A stretch of DNA of 59,734 nucleotides, from the NCBI GenBank assembly GCA_016184005.1, contig JACPDL010000005.1, forward strand, positions 1 through 59,734, in the 5' to 3' direction. Each line of letters starts with the position of its first letter. Positions within the stretch are counted from its first letter, which is position 1. The notes beneath the pieces are model-generated. The model saw only the letters and a program-made list of their open reading frames with translations. It ran no database searches and was not told the origin of the DNA. Below, piece after piece: positions 30,676-40,131 of the stretch. The position numbers and the translations under genes were made by a program. The DNA is from Candidatus Aenigmatarchaeota archaeon (GTDB taxonomy: Archaea > Aenigmatarchaeota > Aenigmatarchaeia > GW2011-AR5).

Positions 30676-31323
30676 ATGGAGATCATTATTCTTGCAGGAG
30701 GCATGGGAAAGCGGCTCAGGCCGCTATCTGAGAACATGCCTAAATGTATGGTTCCCGTCAACGACCGGCCTCTGTTAGACTACCAGCTCGAATGGCTGGG
30801 CAAATACAAAATAAGCAGCATAGTTCTCGCATGCGGCTACAAATGGGAACACATTAAGCAGCACTACGGCGACAGGTTTGTTTATTCCGTGGAGAAAGAA
30901 CCGTTAGGAACCGCAGGCGCCGTAAAACTGGCTTTAGCGCATATAGAAGGCGATGAATATATTGTGCTCAATGCTGACGACCTTACGAATGTAAACCTGA
31001 ATGATTTGATCAGGTTTGGAAGCAATGCAACTGTTGTGGCTAATTTTCACAGCCAATTCGGCATTGTTGACATGAATGACGGGAAGATAGTGCAGTTCAG
31101 GGAAAAGCCGCTGCTGCCTTACTGGGCAAACACAGGGCTGCATCTGCTGAACAAAGGCGTAAAGATGCCGGCAAAAGGCAGCCTGGAGCAGGACGTACTT
31201 CCTATACTTGCGAAAGAAGGCAAACTGAAAGCTTACAAGCATACAGGTTTCTGGCAGACCGTGAACACGGTTAAGGAGCTGGAAGAGGTCGAGGTATTCT
31301 TCAAAAACACAAAAATGCATTAA
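30676..31323 (+). CDS. NDP-sugar nucleotidyltransferase
   Basis: Transfers a nucleotide to a sugar 1-phosphate to make an NDP-sugar. 215 residues with the family's opening IILAGGMGKRLRPL and MPKCMVPV near residue 24, and the metal-binding ADDLTNVN near 95. It lacks the C-terminal left-handed helix of large forms, so acetyltransferase activity is not expected. ATG 30676 follows AGGTGG. It faces the phosphomutase gene, which could supply its sugar 1-phosphate. Confidence 0.88.
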   Translation: MEIIILAGGMGKRLRPLSENMPKCMVPVNDRPLLDYQLEWLGKYKISSIVLACGYKWEHIKQHYGDRFVYSVEKEPLGTAGAVKLALAHIEGDEYIVLNADDLTNVNLNDLIRFGSNATVVANFHSQFGIVDMNDGKIVQFREKPLLPYWANTGLHLLNKGVKMPAKGSLEQDVLPILAKEGKLKAYKHTGFWQTVNTVKELEEVEVFFKNTKMH

Positions 31324-31333
31324 TTTTCCAATT

Positions 31334-32689
31334 TTACATTAAATAGCCGCTGTTTTTGATCTCTTCTTTAAGGATGTGAGAAAATTCTTTTTCCATGCTT
31401 CGCAATCTTTCATCGCTGTCTGCTTCCATGGTAAGCCTTATCGTCGGTCCTGTGTTGGAAGCCCTTATGAGAATCCAGCCGTAGGGAAAATCAATGCGCA
31501 CGCCATCCATTGTATTTACATTATTGTATTGCTGTGAAAGTTTGGTTTTCAAATTATCAATTACTTTGAACTTTTCAGCGTCGCCACATTCAAAATTTAT
31601 TCTTTTGAAAGGAAGCATTTTTATTTCATCTGCTATCTCTGATAATGATTTTTTAGATTCCGTTAAAGCTTGAGTTGCCAGCAAACTTATGGCTAAGGAA
31701 TCATCAAAGGGGAATATTGATGGCACAACATAGTGGCCAGTAAACTCCATTCCAAAACAAGCTTTATTCTTCCTTGCACAGTCAACAAGGTAAGGGTGAC
31801 CCACTGGAAACCGAATCAGTTTTTTACCGAGTTTTGCAGCAATTTTGTCCACAACCATTGTGCACTCAACGTTTGCAACTACCGGTCCGTTTTCTTTGTT
31901 TAACGCATAAGTTAGCAATAAGTAAGCGGTTTGTTCAGGTGTAATCTTTCGGCCTTTCTCGTCCACAAGAAGCATCCTGTCCCCGTCGCCGTCGTAGGCT
32001 ATGCCCAAATCGGCTTCTCCGGCTTTCTTCCTGAGTTCTGTAAGCTCGTCCTCCGCGGGCTCGGGGTTCCTGTTCGGGAAAGATCCGTCTAAATCACCAT
32101 AAATAACTTCCGCTTCTGCTCCGGCTTTCCTGAAAAGTTCCGGTGCAGCCAGGCTTGCCATGCCGTTGCCGCAGTCAAGAACGGCTTTTATTTTTCCCTT
32201 CAGCCGGATTTTTGAAGTGACATAGCTGATGTAATCGCTGATTATTTCCTGCGGGTTTCCTTCTGCAGCCGCCCCTTTCATATGGCTAACTTCGCCTTTG
32301 TTGAAAACATCCCTTATTTCATAATTTTCATGCTCGAGATACCCGATGCCGTTTGCATGAAAAAACTTCACGCCGTTCCATTCCTTTGGCAGGTGCGATG
32401 CGGTGATGTAAGCAAATTCCATCTTATGTTGCCATGCATGGAACATGCCGACGCCTAAAGGTAGCAGTCCAACGTCAACAACATCTTTGCCTGAAGATGT
32501 TAAACCTGCAATGAAAGCGTCCCTGAGGCTCTTGCTTGACAACCGCATATCTCTGGCGACTACAACTGTTTCGGTTTTAGTCGTCTGCCCGAAGGCGTTG
32601 CCTATGCGGCGCATTATTTCCTCGTCTAGATCCTTTCCATAAATGCCGCGTATATCATAGCTGCGGAAGATGTGTGAAATGTCTTGCAT
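31334..32689 (-). CDS. Phosphoglucomutase/phosphomannomutase
   Basis: Interconverts hexose 6- and 1-phosphates. 451 residues, four-domain alpha-D-phosphohexomutase. Catalytic serine lies in ITASHLPKEWNG near residue 96, in place of the usual TASHNP. Metal loop is DGDGDRMLLVD near 225, and the sugar-binding loop GMEFTGHY near 303. Convergent with the nucleotidyltransferase, 10 bp apart. The product may feed surface glycan or lipid-linked sugars. Confidence 0.92.
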   Translation of the reverse strand: MQDISHIFRSYDIRGIYGKDLDEEIMRRIGNAFGQTTKTETVVVARDMRLSSKSLRDAFIAGLTSSGKDVVDVGLLPLGVGMFHAWQHKMEFAYITASHLPKEWNGVKFFHANGIGYLEHENYEIRDVFNKGEVSHMKGAAAEGNPQEIISDYISYVTSKIRLKGKIKAVLDCGNGMASLAAPELFRKAGAEAEVIYGDLDGSFPNRNPEPAEDELTELRKKAGEADLGIAYDGDGDRMLLVDEKGRKITPEQTAYLLLTYALNKENGPVVANVECTMVVDKIAAKLGKKLIRFPVGHPYLVDCARKNKACFGMEFTGHYVVPSIFPFDDSLAISLLATQALTESKKSLSEIADEIKMLPFKRINFECGDAEKFKVIDNLKTKLSQQYNNVNTMDGVRIDFPYGWILIRASNTGPTIRLTMEADSDERLRSMEKEFSHILKEEIKNSGYLM

Positions 32690-32704
32690 AAAAGCACCGC
32701 TGAA

Positions 32705-32926
32705 TCAAAATAGACCGGCTATGTAACCGATTTTACAGGAAGTGAAAAAATCAGCTCCCAGAAGAAATAGAAAAAAGGCCAATACTACAGTAAACACGGC
32801 ATAAAAAATAAATTTACTTTTACCTTCTTTATTCCAAAGAAGTTTATTGATTACAACACTTATTATGACTGGTACAGCCAGCGCAAGCAAAACTGTTGGT
32901 AACAGATATGCAACACAAACTGTCAT
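32705..32926 (-). CDS. Small membrane protein, 73 residues
   Basis: Two transmembrane segments (residues 5-27 and 39-60, LPTVLLALAVPVIISVVI and FIFYAVFTVVLAFFLFLLGA) joined by a basic loop KLLWNKEGKSK, so an internal positive loop. No family recognised. It lies between the phosphomutase and leucyl aminopeptidase genes on the same strand, 13 bp after the latter. Confidence 0.6.
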   Translation of the reverse strand: MTVCVAYLLPTVLLALAVPVIISVVINKLLWNKEGKSKFIFYAVFTVVLAFFLFLLGADFFTSCKIGYIAGLF

Positions 32927-32939
32927 ACTTACACCAGTT

Positions 32940-34430
32940 CTACTTTCCGTTCTTCCAGTCCATCAGGAATTGCGTGATGAGACGGACTCCGTAGCCTGTG
33001 GCGGATTTGGGCTGGTAGTCGCGTTCTGCTGGAAGCCATGATGTGCCTGCGATGTCGATGTGGGCCCATGACGCGCTGTTTATGAATTTCTTCAGGAACG
33101 CTGCGCCCTGTATTGTTCCAGCTGACGGCGAAGGGCCTTTGTTTGTGTTGCGCACGTCGGCTGACTCGCTCTCTATTGCTTCATCGTATTCGTCCCAAAC
33201 GGGCAGCTGCCACAGCCGCTCAAAAGATTTGTTGCCCGCTGCTTTCAGTTTTTCGATCAGCGCTTCGTCGTTGCCCAGGACTGCCGCGGCTTCGTAACCC
33301 AATGCCACCACGCACGCGCCGGTGAGTGTTGCTAAATCGATAATTGCTCGCGGCTTGAATTTTTCTTCCGTGAAGCTGAGTGCGTCTGCAAGGATGAGCC
33401 TGCCTTCTGCGTCTGTGTTGATTATTTCCACGGTCTTCTTGTTGTAAGCCGTAACGATGTCTCCCGGCTTCGTTGCCGAACCGGACGGCATATTTTCAGT
33501 TGCAGGCATCACACCAACAACGTGAATTGGCAGGTTAAGCTTTGCAGCGGTTTTCAGTATGCCCAACACCGCCGCCGCGCCGCATTTGTCGCTCTTCATC
33601 TCTTCCATGTACTGCCAAGGCTTGATATCTAATCCGCCGCTGTCGAAAGTTACACCTTTGCCGACTATAGCTATGGTTTCTTTTGCGTTTGTGTTGTGCT
33701 CAAGAACGATCAGCTTTGGTTCTTCTGCACTGCCTCTGCTGACGGCAAGAATGCAGTTCATGCCCATCTTTTCTATCTCCGCTTTGCTGTAGACTTTTAT
33801 CTTGAGCTTGCATTCCTTTGCAACTCTTTCTGCTTCGTCGGCAAGCTGCGCTGGCGTCATGATGTTTGCAGGCGTGTTTGAAATGTCCCTTGCTTGATTT
33901 ACGGCGTCGGAAATTATTTGTGCTGTCTTTATGCCCCTGTTAACATCATTTATGTGCGAAGAGTCTGTGAGTAGGAATACGCCTGCAATTTCGTTTTGGT
34001 TTTCGTCCCGTTTCTTGTATTTTGAAAACCTGTAGATCCCAAGCGCAATTCCTTCGGCTGTTGCCTGCACGGCTTCCTGCGAGAACTGAATGTTGTGTAA
34101 AGTTGTTGAAAATTCCTTTATGCCGGCATTTCTTATGTTTTTTGCAGCGAAGCCTGAAACCTTTCTTAGCTTTTCGTTGTTGAGCTCGGTCTTCTTGTCC
34201 AGGCCGACGAGCATGACACGCTTTGCAGCTATCTTGCCATGGGTACTTACAATGTGGAATTCCTTGAACTTGCCAGAAAATTCCTTTGATGTAGATAGAT
34301 CCTTCAGTGCGCCGTTAAGCGCTTTGTCGACCAGTGCCGCGTCTTGCGTCAGCTCATCGCCGAAAGCGCCGACAATTAATACAGCTGTCTTGTGCTTTAG
34401 AATTGGCTCTGATGTTGCTTGCATCTTCAT
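32940..34430 (-). CDS. Leucyl aminopeptidase, M17 family
   Basis: Cytoplasmic hexameric two-zinc aminopeptidase removing N-terminal residues. 496 residues. Metal ligands lie in VGKGVTFDSGGLDIKPWQYMEEMKSDKCG near 255-285 and in NTDAEGRLILADAL near 340-353, which also holds the catalytic arginine. The N-terminal domain of about 180 residues is divergent, as usual. Start ATG 34430 is followed by a divergent AT-rich region. Confidence 0.95.
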   Translation of the reverse strand: MKMQATSEPILKHKTAVLIVGAFGDELTQDAALVDKALNGALKDLSTSKEFSGKFKEFHIVSTHGKIAAKRVMLVGLDKKTELNNEKLRKVSGFAAKNIRNAGIKEFSTTLHNIQFSQEAVQATAEGIALGIYRFSKYKKRDENQNEIAGVFLLTDSSHINDVNRGIKTAQIISDAVNQARDISNTPANIMTPAQLADEAERVAKECKLKIKVYSKAEIEKMGMNCILAVSRGSAEEPKLIVLEHNTNAKETIAIVGKGVTFDSGGLDIKPWQYMEEMKSDKCGAAAVLGILKTAAKLNLPIHVVGVMPATENMPSGSATKPGDIVTAYNKKTVEIINTDAEGRLILADALSFTEEKFKPRAIIDLATLTGACVVALGYEAAAVLGNDEALIEKLKAAGNKSFERLWQLPVWDEYDEAIESESADVRNTNKGPSPSAGTIQGAAFLKKFINSASWAHIDIAGTSWLPAERDYQPKSATGYGVRLITQFLMDWKNGK

Positions 34431-34655
34431 ATTATCACTATAATTAATTCCCGTTAATTATTTAAGCCGGGGGATACAAAACTATATATGCAATTGGCCG
34501 GAGAAACTGCACATACTGCTTCTTGGCTTACGACTATGAATTGCATGAGTGTCATTAAGTTTACATTCTATTAATCCGGGATGAATCTTTTTCTAAAAGA
34601 CGACCGTTCCTTACCATCTTAGTAATAAATTAAAAAATAAAAGGAGTGGTTATTT

Positions 34656-34796
34656 ATGCTACCGACATGCTGCGGCACTGAAATGAAAGTTAAGATCGAA
34701 ACTTCCAGGTTTTATGAAGTCGAATGCGAAAATTGCAAAGACACGGTTTACATAAAGAAGAAAGCAGACTTCAGGCCTGTGCTGCTCGATGACTAG
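34656..34796 (+). CDS. Small zinc-knuckle protein, 46 residues
   Basis: MLPTCCGTEMK and VECENCKDTVYIKKK give a Cys-Cys / CxxC zinc ribbon. ATG 34656 follows AGGAGTGG. The protein is shorter than common gene-calling limits but has a strong ribosome-binding site and the family's typical spacing, so I accept it. Its function is unknown; such proteins may bind RNA or nucleotides. Confidence 0.7.
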   Translation: MLPTCCGTEMKVKIETSRFYEVECENCKDTVYIKKKADFRPVLLDD

Positions 34797-34816
34797 AAAA
34801 AAGGAAAAAAGAATTC

Positions 34817-34939
34817 ATGGCAACAGCCAAGTATCCGGTTGACAGAGAACTAGGGTTGCGAACGCCTAAAGATACCGCTCCAAGATGTGTTCTCTATATG
34901 GAAAGACGCATGATCGTAAGCGGTTGCTTTAACAATTAA
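34817..34939 (+). CDS. Possible 40-residue peptide gene
   Basis: A 40-codon frame (MATAKYPVDRELGLRTPKD...) begins 20 bp after the zinc-knuckle stop, preceded by the purine-rich AAAAAGGAAAAAAG. No family is recognised and there are no motifs beyond two cysteines. It stops 4 bp from the end of the convergent peptidase gene. Could be a real second cistron or chance. Confidence 0.35.
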   Translation: MATAKYPVDRELGLRTPKDTAPRCVLYMERRMIVSGCFNN

Positions 34940-34943
34940 CAAC

Positions 34944-35915
34944 CTATTTTGTCAGGCATACCAGGCCTTTTTCTGTGAGAAGATAGTCGTTCTCGATCCT
35001 AATGCCCTGATTGCTGTAAATGCCCGGCTCAATGGTAAAAGTCATGCCCGGTTTCATGATGTCTGTGCTGTGTCTAGAGAGTGCGGGCTTTTCGTGGACT
35101 TCAATGCCGATTCCGTGGCCAAGGCTGTGGATAAAATATTTTTCCTCTTTTCCCAGGCGTTTTCTGACGAATATGTCCGCTTCGCTGGCCTTTGTACCTG
35201 ATTCAATTTTATCTTCTGCTTCCTCAATGATTTTTTCGAGCATTCGCTGCTTGCTGCTCCCGATGGTTCGCGTGATGTCTGAGCAGTAGCCGTTGAAACG
35301 CAAGCCGAAATCTATAACTATGGGCTCTTTCAGTTTTGCTTTTGTGGGCCTATGGTGCGGGAATCTGGAATTTTTCCCTGAAGCAACAATGGCTGGAAAG
35401 CTCGGCTCGCAGCCCTGCTTGCTCATCATGAATTCCACTATTCCTTTGAGATCTTGCTCGGTGAGTTTAGGCGATATTGTATCTTCTATTTTGGGCCACA
35501 GCCTGCTTGCTATGCTGCACGCCTGCTTGAGCTGTTTTATTTCGTAATCGGACTTGACTTCCCTGATCGATTCCAGTTTCCGTGAAATGTCAACTGGTTT
35601 TATTTTCAGCTTCTCCATGATTTCTGCGGAGATGCGGCGCTTGTTGATGCCGACCTTTTTCCCCGCAACAATTTTTGAGAAACTGCTGAAAGGCGCAGCT
35701 TCGACGTCTTTGATCCACGAAAGCCTTGCCCTTGAGCACTCCAGCTCTGATGTGAATATTTTTGGCGTGCGGAAATCATAGTAGAAAATGCCGTTTACAT
35801 CCGAGTTTGTGAAATAAAAAAAATTCGGGTCCGGTGAGGATTCGAAGTTTACTATCGCTATTGAATCCATTCCGGGCTGTTTTAGCTTCTCCAGCCTTTT
35901 CTTTAGCTCAGACAT
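34944..35915 (-). CDS. Xaa-Pro dipeptidase/aminopeptidase, M24 family
   Basis: Metallopeptidase cleaving X-Pro bonds. 323 residues with an N-terminal creatinase-like domain (about 1-115) and a pita-bread domain. Metal ligands are in DFGLRFNGYCSDITRT near 199-212, HSLGHGIGIEVHEKP near 258 and MTFTIEPGIY near 285. Shorter than bacterial PepQ but typical of archaeal forms. The stop of dnaG lies 2 bp before its start. Confidence 0.92.
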   Translation of the reverse strand: MSELKKRLEKLKQPGMDSIAIVNFESSPDPNFFYFTNSDVNGIFYYDFRTPKIFTSELECSRARLSWIKDVEAAPFSSFSKIVAGKKVGINKRRISAEIMEKLKIKPVDISRKLESIREVKSDYEIKQLKQACSIASRLWPKIEDTISPKLTEQDLKGIVEFMMSKQGCEPSFPAIVASGKNSRFPHHRPTKAKLKEPIVIDFGLRFNGYCSDITRTIGSSKQRMLEKIIEEAEDKIESGTKASEADIFVRKRLGKEEKYFIHSLGHGIGIEVHEKPALSRHSTDIMKPGMTFTIEPGIYSNQGIRIENDYLLTEKGLVCLTK

Positions 35916-35916
35916 T

Positions 35917-37068
35917 TTATTCAGCTATCACAGTCATGTTTGTCCTTACGCGCTCCTTGTAGCCGCCGGCGACCAGGAACTGTACGCCGTGCTTTGCAAG
36001 CATATCAGCTATGTCTTGGCTGATTTTGCCGTCCATGACAACGGCGAATACGGGGCTAAATTCTTCCAAAGCTTCGGGAAGGCCGCTTATCGACACTTTG
36101 CTGATTATCTGCATGTCTTTGCTGACAAGGTATGCTGCCTTCGTGCCTGTGAGTTCCTCGAGCAGCGTGTTAAGAAACGTCTTCGTTTCGCTGTCAACCG
36201 GCCTGTCTTCTTGGCGGCTTTCTCTTGCCTGCGGTTTATGGTCTTTCAGCATTTCCATGTACTGGCTTACGGGCGTGCGGTCGCGCAGTGCCTTGAATAT
36301 CTCCTTCTTTGTCAGTTCTTCGACCTCTTTGCCTTCGTCTGCCCGCGCTATGAAATCAATCTCAGCGACAGAAAGAAGTTTTTTCATGTCAAGTTCGCCG
36401 CCGCGGTCGCCGTCAAGAAAAGCTGTCACGGTCTTCTGTTTGGTCAGTGTTATAACCGCGTCTGGTATCTTGGAACCTTCTATGGCTATGCAGTTCTTTA
36501 TGCCGTTCTTGAGCAGCGTGATAACGTCTGCCCGGCCTTCAACAACGATTATTTCTTCCGATGACATGACATCGGGCCCGCAGCTCAGGCCGTGATAAGA
36601 AGATACTTCACGCGTACGCACAGCTTCCTTTATGATCTCGGCAATACGCTGCGAATCAGGAAGGTCGTTGTCCGACATGGATTTCAGAATATCCTTTGCG
36701 CGTTCAATGACAAACCTGCGCTTTTGCGAGCGCACGTCTTCAACCTTGACCACCTCTATTTCAGCGTCGCAGGGGCCAACCTTGTCTATTGTCTCAAGGG
36801 ATGCAGCAAGGAGCGATGTTTCGCTTGCATCCAGGCTTGAAGGGATAGTGATTTCTGCATAAGCCATGCCTTTGTTAGTGTCAACCATTACTTCTATCCT
36901 GCCGATTCTTCCTGTTCTCTGGAGCTCGCGCAAGTCCAATTCAGCGCCCAAAAGCCCTTCTGTCTGCCCGAATATTGCACCGATGATATCGGGTTTCTCC
37001 ACAACGCCCTTTGCCTGCATCCTGGCGTGTATTGAATATTTTGCAAAGTTTTGTGCTAATTTTGCCAT
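35917..37068 (-). CDS. dnaG: DnaG-type primase, archaeal
   Basis: Archaeal DnaG carries a TOPRIM domain and in many archaea works with the exosome or as a second primase. 383 residues. The TOPRIM signature EIIVVEGRADVITLLKNG is near 172 and DGDRGGELDMKKLL near 218. The N-terminal region is the archaeal DnaG type (IIGAIFGQTEGLLG) without a bacterial zinc-binding domain. It is co-oriented with the peptidase gene, whose start overlaps its stop region. Confidence 0.95.
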   Translation of the reverse strand: MAKLAQNFAKYSIHARMQAKGVVEKPDIIGAIFGQTEGLLGAELDLRELQRTGRIGRIEVMVDTNKGMAYAEITIPSSLDASETSLLAASLETIDKVGPCDAEIEVVKVEDVRSQKRRFVIERAKDILKSMSDNDLPDSQRIAEIIKEAVRTREVSSYHGLSCGPDVMSSEEIIVVEGRADVITLLKNGIKNCIAIEGSKIPDAVITLTKQKTVTAFLDGDRGGELDMKKLLSVAEIDFIARADEGKEVEELTKKEIFKALRDRTPVSQYMEMLKDHKPQARESRQEDRPVDSETKTFLNTLLEELTGTKAAYLVSKDMQIISKVSISGLPEALEEFSPVFAVVMDGKISQDIADMLAKHGVQFLVAGGYKERVRTNMTVIAE

Positions 37069-37270
37069 TTAATTCACCTCAATTTTACGAGGCGTAGAAA
37101 CAGGTTCATTTATCTATCTCATCTGAAAACCGGGTTGAAACGATAAACATGAATTTCCCTTGTTTTTCTTTATGATTATCTTGCCGCCGTGCAAACGTCA
37201 GCAAGTGATAGTGCCTTATTCTACGCTTCTAAGAAGATAGAACAGGAAGGCTTTTAAGGATTGCTTGCTT

Positions 37271-37723
37271 TTAAACCGCCTTTGCCTGCCTGGCTTTCTT
37301 GCTGGCTGCTTCCGCGAAATCTACCATGGCTTTATCGATGCGCTTTATTTTGTCGTCGGCAATTTTCAAGTAGCGGGGGAACAGATGCTTCAGATAGTAG
37401 TCAGTGAATGCCGAAGAGAAGAAGCCTTCGGACATTACTGAGCAAACAAATCTGGCTGTGATGTCAATTCCCAGATAATTCACGCTGTTCGTTTCACCGA
37501 GCGTATTGAATTCCACTACAAGATGCGAGGCGCGGTCTGTATTCTCGACTATCTCGAAATTAAGCGTGGTTTTCCTTTCCGGGCCGTCCGTTTCGTACTT
37601 GTTTTCCTTTTCTACTGTATTGCCAAACTGGGAAGCGGCTTCCATCAACTCAAGCGCCAGACTGTAGGGGTCCTTTGTTTCTATGATGATTCTTCTTGTG
37701 AGCAACGTTTCTTCAACCTGCAT
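37271..37723 (-). CDS. Hypothetical protein, 150 residues
   Basis: No family assigned. It is an alpha/beta protein with long strands (KTTLNFEIVENTDRASHLVVEFNTLG) and a helical C-terminus rich in Lys and Ala (AKARQAKAV). I chose ATG 37723 (MQVEETLLTRR); the longer frame upstream runs into the CBS gene in another frame and has a run of arginines unlike protein. The sequence before the start contains CTTTTTAT, a possible TATA box. Confidence 0.65.
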   Translation of the reverse strand: MQVEETLLTRRIIIETKDPYSLALELMEAASQFGNTVEKENKYETDGPERKTTLNFEIVENTDRASHLVVEFNTLGETNSVNYLGIDITARFVCSVMSEGFFSSAFTDYYLKHLFPRYLKIADDKIKRIDKAMVDFAEAASKKARQAKAV

Positions 37724-37770
37724 GATAGAAACTGGTTCCGTCAGAATAAAAAGATTTTTGCAAAGCCCGG

Positions 37771-38292
37771 TTACCTGCACTCGGAACAGAGGTAGACGCC
37801 CCCGACTTCTTCGACGTCGTCTGCGAAATTGCCGCATGTTTCACATTCCAAGAACTCGAAGTCTTCTTCCTTCATCTCGCGCTTGCCAAATTTGAGCCGT
37901 TCAAGCATTATCTCAACCAGCGCGGGCTCTATGCGCAGTATATCGTTGTTTGTTATGATGCCCGCGAGCCTGTCCATCTCGAATACAAGGAGCTTTTCTA
38001 TGCCTTTTTCAACCATGATGCGCGCCGCTTCCTCGATCGTTTTATCAGGGGATACGCGAACTATATCCGTGGTCATTATTTCGGAAACCTTTGTGCCGCG
38101 CCTGTCTGCGACGTGCTTGTACACTATGTCAGAGGTAGTTACAATGCCTTTCACATTTTTGTCGCCTGTCACGACAACAGAGCCTATCTTTTCTTCCTTC
38201 ATGATGCGGGCGGCGTTTTCTATCGATTCGTCCAGGCCAACCGTCCTGACCTCTTTTTTCATGATCTCTCCTATGCGCACGCTGAGTTTCAT
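37771..38292 (-). CDS. CBS-domain pair with C-terminal zinc ribbon
   Basis: Two CBS domains (residues about 1-125) of the kind that bind adenosyl ligands and report energy state: SVRIGEIMKKEVRTVGLDESIENAARIM, VVTGDKNVKGIVTTSDI, then TDIVRVSPDKTIEEAARIM and ITNNDILRI. A C-terminal CETCGNF...YLCSEC zinc ribbon follows near 150-173. This fusion is known in archaea, but the regulated partner is not. ATG 38292 is preferred over the in-frame GTG 3 codons upstream. Confidence 0.9.
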   Translation of the reverse strand: MKLSVRIGEIMKKEVRTVGLDESIENAARIMKEEKIGSVVVTGDKNVKGIVTTSDIVYKHVADRRGTKVSEIMTTDIVRVSPDKTIEEAARIMVEKGIEKLLVFEMDRLAGIITNNDILRIEPALVEIMLERLKFGKREMKEEDFEFLECETCGNFADDVEEVGGVYLCSECR

Positions 38293-38382
38293 AGTTAACA
38301 CTGTTTTTGTAATCTATATATAAAATCCGGCTTATGTTTATATTCCACCCAAATATTTATAAACAGGCACCAAGATGGTTCT

Positions 38383-38772
38383 ATGGTTCATAGTTACAAG
38401 AAAGGCTATTCTCGCGAGTTACAGCTTGTTCATCTGCTTTCAAGCAAGGGATACATGGTTGTGCGAACACCGAGATCTGGAAGGATAAACCTTGCTTCGC
38501 CTGACATCATAGCGCTGAAAAACGGCAGGATCACCGTCATAGAATGCAAAGCGCATGAAGAGGCATTCAAGGTGGATGGCGAGCAGCTAGATGAGCTAAA
38601 ACAATGGCAGGATGCGGGCGCCAGCGCGTACGTTGCATGGAAACTTGCCAGAAAAGACTGGATTTTCCTGCACCTTCATGACGTGGTTGGCAACAGCGGC
38701 AACATAGGGAAAAAATTTGCATTCGAGAAAGGCTTAAAGCTGGAGGATATTGATCCTGAGCGGCTGGTTTAA
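38383..38772 (+). CDS. hjc: Holliday junction resolvase Hjc
   Basis: Archaeal structure-selective nuclease that cuts four-way junctions. 129 residues of the PD-(D/E)XK fold: KGYSRELQLVHLLSSKGY, SPDIIALKNGRITVIECKAH with catalytic Asp and E-x-K, and DGEQLDELKQWQDAGA. ATG 38383 has a short AT-rich leader. It lies divergent from the CBS gene and 27 bp before HMG-CoA reductase. Confidence 0.93.
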   Translation: MVHSYKKGYSRELQLVHLLSSKGYMVVRTPRSGRINLASPDIIALKNGRITVIECKAHEEAFKVDGEQLDELKQWQDAGASAYVAWKLARKDWIFLHLHDVVGNSGNIGKKFAFEKGLKLEDIDPERLV

Positions 38773-38799
38773 ATAACTTTTTTCTGAAAAGGGTATATA

Positions 38800-40131
38800 A
38801 TGCGTTCTGACGTTTCAGGATTTTACAAGCTGCCCGTTGAAAGGCGGCTGCGAATACTCAGGGAACGGGCAGGGCTTTCGAAAAGCGACATAAAAATACT
38901 TGCACATAACAGCGCCCTGCTGCATGAAACTGCCGACATGATGATTGAGAATGTTGTCGGTACCATACAGCTGCCAATAGGCATAGCCACCCATTTCAAA
39001 ATAAACGGCGTGGACAAATTTGTACCGATGGCAATAGAGGAATCATCTGTTGTCGCGGCTGCTTCGCATGCAGCAAAACTTGCCAGGCCAGAGGGCTTCA
39101 AGGCAAGCAGCGATGAGCCGCTAATGATCGGCCAGATACAGCTGAAATCGATAAAAAATATGGAAAAAGCCAAGAAGGACATTGTAAGGCGGTTTGAGGA
39201 ACTGAAATCCATTGCAAACGGCAGAGAGTCAGTACTAGTCAAGCTGGGGGGCGGGCTAAAGGGCATCGAGTTGCGGGAGCTTGACACAGACAGGGGAAAG
39301 ATGCTGATTGTGCATCTGCTTATAGATGTGCGCGACGCGATGGGCGCTAATGCGGTGAATACTTATTGTGAGGAAATAGCACCATATCTTGAGGAACTGA
39401 CAGGCGGGAAATCCGTTCTAAAAATAATTTCCAACCTTGCTGCGAGGCGCATTGTGCGCGGGCGGGCTGTCTGGAAAAAGAATGACCTGGGCAAGGAAAC
39501 TATAGACAGGATTCTTGATGCTTATGCGTTTGCAAAAGCAGACCCTTACCGCGCGGCCACGCATAACAAAGGCATAATGAACGCTATAGATGCTGTCATG
39601 ATTGCGACATGCAACGACTGGCGCGCCGCGGAAGCCGGAGCTCATGCGTACGCCGCATTGAACGGCTACAAGCCGCTGACTGCCTACGAAAAAAACAAGA
39701 ACGGCGATCTGGCGGGAAAAATTGAACTGCCTCTTGCGGTGGGCCTTGTAGGCGGCGCAACACGGATGCATCCTGTTGCGCAGGTTGCCTTGAAAATACT
39801 TGATGTTAATTCTGCGAGAGACCTGGCGGAGGTTGTTGCGTGCGTAGGATTAGCAAACAACTTTGCCGCGCTGCGTGCAATGGTGAAAGAAGGTATTAGG
39901 CAGGGTCATATGAAGCTGCACGCCACGAATATAGCGCACATGGCCGGCGCAAAGGAAGAGGAGATAGCCCTGGTAGCGAAACGCCTTGTGGAAGAAGGAA
40001 ATATATCATACTCGCGCGCGCGACAGGCTGTAAAACAAGTAAGATATGATATCCGAAAGAAAAAGATAAAGAAACTGATAAGAAGAGTTCATGAAAAAGT
40101 GCACAAGCATCATCATACTAAAAAGAATTGA
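38800..40131 (+). CDS. mvaA: Hydroxymethylglutaryl-CoA reductase, class II
   Basis: Converts HMG-CoA to mevalonate for isoprenoid lipids. 443 residues. It follows the class II (bacterial-type) pattern: ENVVGTIQLPIGIATHF near 50, PMAIEESSVVAAASHAAK near 76, DAMGANAVNTYCE near 179, HNKGIMNAIDAVMIATCNDWRAAEAGAHAYA near 250 with the catalytic lysine, and the histidine in GHMKLHATNIA near 372. Most archaea use class I. The C-terminal tail is histidine- and lysine-rich (KVHKHHHTKKN). HMG-CoA synthase lies 1 kb downstream. Confidence 0.93.
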   Translation: MRSDVSGFYKLPVERRLRILRERAGLSKSDIKILAHNSALLHETADMMIENVVGTIQLPIGIATHFKINGVDKFVPMAIEESSVVAAASHAAKLARPEGFKASSDEPLMIGQIQLKSIKNMEKAKKDIVRRFEELKSIANGRESVLVKLGGGLKGIELRELDTDRGKMLIVHLLIDVRDAMGANAVNTYCEEIAPYLEELTGGKSVLKIISNLAARRIVRGRAVWKKNDLGKETIDRILDAYAFAKADPYRAATHNKGIMNAIDAVMIATCNDWRAAEAGAHAYAALNGYKPLTAYEKNKNGDLAGKIELPLAVGLVGGATRMHPVAQVALKILDVNSARDLAEVVACVGLANNFAALRAMVKEGIRQGHMKLHATNIAHMAGAKEEEIALVAKRLVEEGNISYSRARQAVKQVRYDIRKKKIKKLIRRVHEKVHKHHHTKKN

